NCBI RefSeq assembly: GCF_009883055.1
Contig: NZ_WWVR01000059.1
Location: 1-7,816, forward strand
Length of the DNA stretch: 7,816 nucleotides
Source: Blautia sp. BIOML-A1
GTDB lineage: Bacteria; Bacillota; Clostridia; Lachnospirales; Lachnospiraceae
Direction of reading: 5' to 3'
Under the pieces are notes generated by a model. It was not told the origin of the DNA. It worked only from the letters and a program-made list of their open reading frames with translations, and did not search any database. Numbering within the stretch: the first letter of the stretch is position 1; the number at the start of each line of letters is the position of its first letter. The position numbers and the translations under genes were made by a program. Shown here piece after piece: positions 4,962 through 7,816 of the stretch.

Positions 4962-5135
4962 ATGGAATTAACAAAAAAAGTCCCTACAACCGATAAAAGC
5001 CAGGAAAACAATCATCTTCTCCGCATGTTAGACCGGGGAATTGATGATATGGAAGCTGGTCGTGAATTGCCACTGGAAGATGCTTTTCGCAAAATCACAG
5101 AATTAAGGGATGCACGAAGAAATGCAAGAATATAG
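4962..5135 (+). CDS. Antitoxin of a ParE/RelE-type toxin-antitoxin pair
   Basis: A 57-residue protein starting at ATG 4962, with GGAG 7 nt upstream. The sequence runs MELTKKVPTTDKSQ, then a helical LLRMLDRGIDDMEAGRELPL and EDAFRKITELRD. The D-x-G-x-x-D-M-E-A-G-R...P-x-x-x-x-F-x-x-I pattern is common in the toxin-binding part of type II antitoxins paired with ParE/RelE toxins. It is short: no clear DNA-binding fold precedes this segment, so autoregulation may rely on the Xre protein next door or on the leader structure. Its end overlaps the toxin start, as expected for coupled synthesis with the antitoxin first. Confidence 0.72.
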   Translation: MELTKKVPTTDKSQENNHLLRMLDRGIDDMEAGRELPLEDAFRKITELRDARRNARI

Positions 5136-5460
5136 AATTATTTTAACCTGGGAAGCAATTTACGATGTCACAGACATTGCAGATTATATTGAAGAAGAAT
5201 TCGGCCAGCAACATGCTGACCGTTTTCAATCTGATTTGAAAGAACAAATGCAGAATTTAAGTCAGTTCAGTACTGCCTTTCCCCGAACTCAAATTCTGTA
5301 CAGAGGATATTCCATACATAAAAGATCTTTTCCGCCATCTATTATTTTTTATATTATAATGGAAGAAACAAAAGAGATTCATATTCTCCGAGTGCTGCGC
5401 CATGAACGAGATTGGGAAAATATCCTATTGCAAAGATCAACTTATACATATCCAGAATAA
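5122..5460 (+). CDS. ParE/RelE superfamily toxin
   Basis: A 112-residue protein from ATG 5122. It opens with the strand YRIILTWEA, then the helix YDVTDIADYIEEEFGQQHAD. A second helix (FQSDLKEQMQNL) follows, and then the strand series YRGYSIHKRSF, SIIFYIIMEE, IHILRVLRHERDW. The ending ILRVLRHERDW is the signature of the ParE/RelE fold. RelE members cut mRNA in the ribosome and ParE members poison gyrase; this sequence does not decide which. ATG 5110 is possible, but its AAGGG lies directly against it; from 5122 the same site is 12 nt away. The gene overlaps the antitoxin gene by 14 nt. Such pairs commonly stabilise mobile elements. Confidence 0.85.
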   Translation: MQEYRIILTWEAIYDVTDIADYIEEEFGQQHADRFQSDLKEQMQNLSQFSTAFPRTQILYRGYSIHKRSFPPSIIFYIIMEETKEIHILRVLRHERDWENILLQRSTYTYPE

Positions 5461-5466
5461 ATACCT

Positions 5467-5505
5467 GGGAGCCGATCAGAGATTTTTCTGAAAGGCTTCC
5501 TTTTT
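5467..5505 (+). terminator. Terminator after the toxin gene
   Basis: GGGAGCC (5467-5473) pairs with GGCTTCC (5494-5500), with one G-U. An inner TCAGA/TCTGA helix prolongs the stem, and TTTTTAATTTT follows. It ends the toxin-antitoxin transcript 9 nt before the end of the convergent YjbR-family gene. Confidence 0.75.
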
Positions 5506-5513
5506 AATTTTAA

Positions 5514-5873
5514 TTACTTCCCACTGTCAATTAAATCATAACTCATATCCAGAAAATCCAGTGTCTTAGCTTCACTGACAGAATCATCCAGAAGAATCGT
5601 AATCCAGTGCCGCTTATTCATATGATACCCCGGTAAAAATCCATACGTTTGAATAATCATCCCAACCAGATCAGGATCACATTTTACATCTAGGATATTA
5701 ATTTTTCCATCTTCTTCTAATCCCAGTGTTTTCTTTTCCACTGCCATAATTATAGCATACCATTTTCCATTTTTATGTCGAAGCACCGCAGAATCAGGAT
5801 CTTTTTTCCATAAATATTCCGGTTCCGTTCCATATTGCTCTTTCACATATTGAAAAATTTCTTCACGTTCCAA
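5514..5873 (-). CDS. MmcQ/YjbR-family protein
   Basis: A 119-residue protein covering the whole family domain (YjbR, formerly DUF419; cyaY-like fold). Telling stretches are EPEYLWKKDPDSAVLRHKNGKWYAIIM, LGLEEDGKINILDVKCDP and the family signature GFLPGYHMNKRHWITILLD near residues 78-96, followed by LLDMSYDL-like FLDMSYDLI. The molecular function is not settled; some members bind DNA. The start is a TTG at 5873, supported by GAGGG 6 nt before it and by the promoter just upstream. It is convergent with the toxin gene and does not look part of the transfer machinery, so it is probably cargo. Confidence 0.85.
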   Translation of the reverse strand: MEREEIFQYVKEQYGTEPEYLWKKDPDSAVLRHKNGKWYAIIMAVEKKTLGLEEDGKINILDVKCDPDLVGMIIQTYGFLPGYHMNKRHWITILLDDSVSEAKTLDFLDMSYDLIDSGK

Positions 5874-5904
5874 ATTTATCCCTCACTTACGATTTCTTGC
5901 TCTG

Positions 5905-5933
5905 ATTATACGCTATCAGGATTATATTCTCAA
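5905..5933 (-). promoter_or_regulatory. Near-consensus sigma-A promoter of the YjbR-family gene
   Basis: The minus strand carries TTGAGA (5933-5928), a 17-bp spacer and a perfect TATAAT (5910-5905). Transcription would begin near 5898 and leave a leader of about 25 nt before the TTG start, which supports that start. Confidence 0.75.
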
Positions 5934-5973
5934 CCACTTCTCACAGTTCTATTTATGTTTTATAGCTTTTGCA

Positions 5974-6095
5974 TAGCCTGCTTTGCAGGCTACACCCCAA
6001 AAGAAGCAAGCACTGCCAGTGTCATGACACCTGGCTCATTTTACAAAATTTCCCCTTCGGTTTATTTTGTAAAAATGTATCAGGGAGTATCCCTG
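5974..6095. other. Candidate origin of transfer (oriT): four consecutive stem-loops
   Basis: Four dyads follow each other upstream of mobC. They are TAGCCTGC-ttt-GCAGGCTA (5974-5992), GCCAGTGTCA/TGACAC(C)TGGC (6015-6035), TTTTACAAAAT/ATTTTGTAAAA (6039-6049 and 6064-6074, loop with CCCTTCGG) and CAGGGA-gta-TCCCTG (6081-6095). The second contains the perfect palindrome GTGTCATGACAC. In MOBP systems the oriT usually lies beside mobC/relaxase and holds inverted repeats next to the nick site. TATCCCTGG (6088-6096) and TAGCCTGC (5974-5981) each resemble the IncP-type nick core ATCCTG. The assignment rests on position and structure. Confidence 0.55.
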
Positions 6096-6123
6096 GTCCT
6101 CTCATATTTTATAATTTCTTAAT

Positions 6124-6152
6124 TTGACGCTTCTGCCTACTCCTGTTAAAAT
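6124..6152 (+). promoter_or_regulatory. Strong promoter of the mobC-relaxase operon
   Basis: TTGACG (6124-6129), a 17-bp spacer and TAAAAT (6147-6152) differ from the sigma-A consensus by one base in each hexamer. Transcription would start near 6159, giving a leader of about 115 nt that contains the hairpin at 6199-6233. Confidence 0.7.
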
Positions 6153-6198
6153 AAACTGTAGACACATCTGTCCAAAACATCATACAGCCAAGTAATAT

Positions 6199-6233
6199 AA
6201 CTGTCATAGCCGAACTGGTTAGACAGTTTTTTT
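6199..6233 (+). terminator. Terminator-like hairpin in the mobC leader (possible attenuator)
   Basis: AACTGTC (6199-6205) pairs with GACAGTT (6222-6228), with an inner AGCC/GGTT helix, and the stem runs into TTTTTTT (6227-6233). It lies 40 nt before the mobC start and downstream of the operon promoter. AAACTGT at about 6154-6160 could compete for the same 3' arm. Confidence 0.6.
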
Positions 6234-6273
6234 GTACTCTTTTTTATAGAAAAAAACGAATTGGAGGATTTCA

Positions 6274-6615
6274 ATGAGCAAACGTACCAGAATTCATCCC
6301 GTACAATTTTATTTGAATGATGACGAACAATACATTTTAGAAGAAAAATATCGTCTTTCCAGGATGAAAAGCAAATCTGCCTTTCTACGGAAAATGATCT
6401 TATATGGATTTGTATATGAAGTAGACTACTCTCATATCCGAAAAATGAATACCCTGCTGGGCAATATCAGCAGCAATTTGAATCAGATCACCCATCGTAT
6501 AAACAGTAGCAATACAGTTTACCAAAAGGACCTGGACGATATAAAGGAGTTAATGGAAAAAATATGGCAGTTACAAAAATCCATGGTATCAAAACAACCG
6601 TTGATAAAGCAATAG
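6274..6615 (+). CDS. mobC: MobC-like relaxosome accessory protein
   Basis: A 113-residue protein. It begins MSKRTRIHPVQFYLNDDEQYILEEK, a ribbon-helix-helix-like DNA-binding start. Next come SKSAFLRKMILYGFV, then MNTLLGNISSNLNQITHRINSS, the core shared by MobC proteins (NxNQIxxRINSS), and a helical end with DLDDIKELMEKIWQLQKS. MobC proteins bind oriT next to the nick and help the relaxase open the DNA. The start is ATG 6274, with GGAGG 6 nt upstream. The relaxase gene begins inside its last 52 nt, so the two are translated together. Confidence 0.85.
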   Translation: MSKRTRIHPVQFYLNDDEQYILEEKYRLSRMKSKSAFLRKMILYGFVYEVDYSHIRKMNTLLGNISSNLNQITHRINSSNTVYQKDLDDIKELMEKIWQLQKSMVSKQPLIKQ

Positions 6616-7661
6616 AATACATCTGCAATCCAGATAAAACTGACCAGAATCTATATATTTCTTCCTTTGCCTGCTCTCCCGAAACAGCCGCTCTTGACTT
6701 TAAATACACTTTGGATCATACACATGACTGCAGAGATCCGCACAATACAAATAAGGCATTTCATCTGATTCAGGCATTTTCCCCTGGTGAAGTTTCCTAT
6801 GAAGAAGCCCATCAAATCGGCAGAGAACTTGCGGATCGCTTGCTGGAGGGAAAATACTCCTATGTTCTGACAACACACACTGATAAAGGTCATGTACATA
6901 ACCATTTAATTTTCTGTTCTGCAGATAACATCACTTTTTCTCATTACCATGACTGTAAAAAGAATTACTGGAAAATACGAAATCTCAGCGACACTTTATG
7001 CCAGGAACATAACCTGTCCACAATTATGCCAAATGGTAAAAAGGGAATGAAATACAATGAATGGGCTGCAAATAAATCTGAATCCAGTAAAAAAACGCAG
7101 CTGCGAAAAGATATAAACCAGACAATCCGAATCGTTTCCACTTATTCAGAATTTCTTACATTTATGGAAGCTAAAGGATATGAAATAAAAAACGCAGAAT
7201 TTGGCGAAAACAGCAGAAAATACATTACCTTTCGTTCTCCCGATATGTCCCGTCCAGTGCGTGGAAGTGCTAAATCTTTAGGAAAAAACTTTACTAAGGA
7301 ACGTATCAAAGAACGCATTAATAATAAGCTTCACAGAACTACTGTTCCTTCTGTTCGTAATAAGTTAATAGACACCAACACTCCCAATATAGCAGGAAAC
7401 ATTGGACTTCAGAAATGGGCAAATAAGGAAAATTTAAAAATTGTCTCTGCTGAATATAACAAGATGCTCACACATAATCTACATAATTTTTCAGAACTTG
7501 AAGACCGCATAGCCTTGTTACATATGCAGCAAAAAGAGGTAAATACCTCTGTTGTTTCTCTCGAGTCTCAGATACGTCATCTTCGAGAAATGCTAAAATA
7601 TGCCAAACAATATCAGAAGAGAGCGTTTCAAGTTTTGTGTAAACAGAAAAAACTGATATAA
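6564..7661 (+). CDS. MOBP-type relaxase (Relaxase/VirD2 family), short at the C-terminus
   Basis: A 365-residue protein. Relaxases nick one oriT strand through a tyrosine and carry it to the recipient. Motif I is AIEYICNPDKT, with Y19 the likely nucleophile. A second motif is AFHLIQAFSPGE (H67). Motif III is HTDKGHVHNHLIF (H105, H110, H112, H114), the metal-binding histidines. Residues about 120-270 follow the usual family order (YWKIRNLSDTLCQEHNLS, KYNEWAANK, KYITFRSPD). Residues 305-350 look coiled-coil. Related clostridial relaxases usually run to about 440 residues or more, while this one ends with KQYQKRAFQVLCKQKKLI, suggesting loss of its tail. The nuclease domain looks intact. AAGGAG lies 14 nt before ATG 6564, and the gene overlaps mobC by 52 nt. 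Confidence 0.88.
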   Translation: MAVTKIHGIKTTVDKAIEYICNPDKTDQNLYISSFACSPETAALDFKYTLDHTHDCRDPHNTNKAFHLIQAFSPGEVSYEEAHQIGRELADRLLEGKYSYVLTTHTDKGHVHNHLIFCSADNITFSHYHDCKKNYWKIRNLSDTLCQEHNLSTIMPNGKKGMKYNEWAANKSESSKKTQLRKDINQTIRIVSTYSEFLTFMEAKGYEIKNAEFGENSRKYITFRSPDMSRPVRGSAKSLGKNFTKERIKERINNKLHRTTVPSVRNKLIDTNTPNIAGNIGLQKWANKENLKIVSAEYNKMLTHNLHNFSELEDRIALLHMQQKEVNTSVVSLESQIRHLREMLKYAKQYQKRAFQVLCKQKKLI

Positions 7662-7674
7662 GATATGTCATTAG

Positions 7675-7816
7675 TTATCGAGGACAGAACCTGTTTTTCA
7701 GGGTTCTGTCCTTGTTTGTATTATAATACAGTTTTAGGGCATCCTTACGTCCTTCCATATCAATCCCAATCGCAATGTAAACAGCACGTTTTACAATCCG
7801 CCCCTCATTACGGGCA
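7675..7816 (-). pseudogene. IS256-type transposase fragment
   Basis: Read on the minus strand from the right edge, the frame gives ARNEGRIVKRAVYIAIGIDM, then EGRKDALKLYYNTNK, and stops at TAA 7675. The piece matches the conserved middle of IS256/Mutator-type transposases (VxKAVYxAxGIDxEGxKDxLG), which follows the first catalytic aspartate. The family then continues with about 200 residues including the rest of the catalytic site. Here homology breaks off after ALKLYYN and runs into the hairpin behind the relaxase gene, so the 3' half is deleted. The 5' part may continue outside the window. It is probably inactive. Confidence 0.68.
7682..7711 (+). terminator. Probable terminator after the relaxase gene
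   Basis: GGACAGAACC (7682-7691) and GGTTCTGTCC (7702-7711) make a perfect 10-bp stem with a 10-nt loop, about 20 nt after the relaxase stop. The following TTGTTTGTATT is T-rich but interrupted. It lies inside the residual reading frame of the transposase fragment but is not part of the transposase homology. Confidence 0.6.

Noticed and set aside
5110..5121. Longer toxin start at ATG 5110
   Set aside because: AAGGG lies directly against this ATG, leaving no spacing, and the ParE/RelE fold begins at YRII just after the second ATG. It cannot be fully excluded.
5835..6122. 95-codon plus-strand frame across the YjbR start and the oriT candidate
   Set aside because: It begins antisense inside the YjbR-family gene without a ribosome site and runs through four stem-loops. 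The hydrophobic look comes from AT-rich DNA.

Overview
The window looks like part of an integrative conjugative or mobilizable element in a low-GC Gram-positive host, probably a gut clostridium of the Lachnospiraceae type. The evidence is AT-rich DNA, strong AGGAGG-type ribosome binding sites, a few TTG starts, and proteins typical of Clostridia elements: a sigma-70-like regulator paired with an Orf8/HTH_16-type protein, Xre regulators, MobC, a MOBP-type relaxase and an IS256-type transposase remnant. No integrase, resistance gene, rRNA, tRNA or CRISPR array is visible.

Left part (1-1044, minus strand): a tight three-gene cassette of two small paralogous proteins of unknown function (751-1044 and 458-754, overlapping by ATGA), then a PDDEXK/Hjc-like nuclease (48-455). 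Upstream lies about 500 bp without a gene (1045-1545), dense in dyads and direct repeats and bounded by a perfect 16-bp inverted repeat.

Centre-left (1546-4033): a regulatory module with the same layout as orf9 / orf7-orf8 of Tn916. An Xre repressor (3674-4033, +) is divergent from a sigma-70 region-4 protein (2732-3169, -), which overlaps an HTH_16 protein (1546-2745, -). The HTH_16 protein is the oddest coding feature: it has 399 residues where the usual family member has about 75-80. The roughly 500-bp gap between the divergent genes holds a minus-strand terminator with a 13-codon reading frame just before it, a perfect AT-rich palindrome and a 25-codon upstream frame ending in the sigma gene's Shine-Dalgarno, all consistent with layered leader control.

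Centre-right (4070-5935): a small helical protein of unknown function (-), a second Xre regulator (+) with repeated operator-like boxes, a ParE/RelE-type toxin-antitoxin pair (4962-5460, +) and a convergent MmcQ/YjbR-family gene (-) with a near-consensus promoter.

Right part (5974-7816): a run of stem-loops that is a good oriT candidate, a near-consensus promoter, a terminator-like hairpin in the leader, mobC, and an overlapping MOBP-type relaxase that appears short at its C-terminus. Immediately after it, on the opposite strand, is a truncated IS256-type transposase fragment running out of the window.

In outline, the sigma/HTH_16/Xre module probably decides when the element is active, MobC plus relaxase process the oriT, and the toxin-antitoxin pair probably stabilises the element. 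The two paralogs with the nuclease are an unassigned cargo or DNA-processing cassette.
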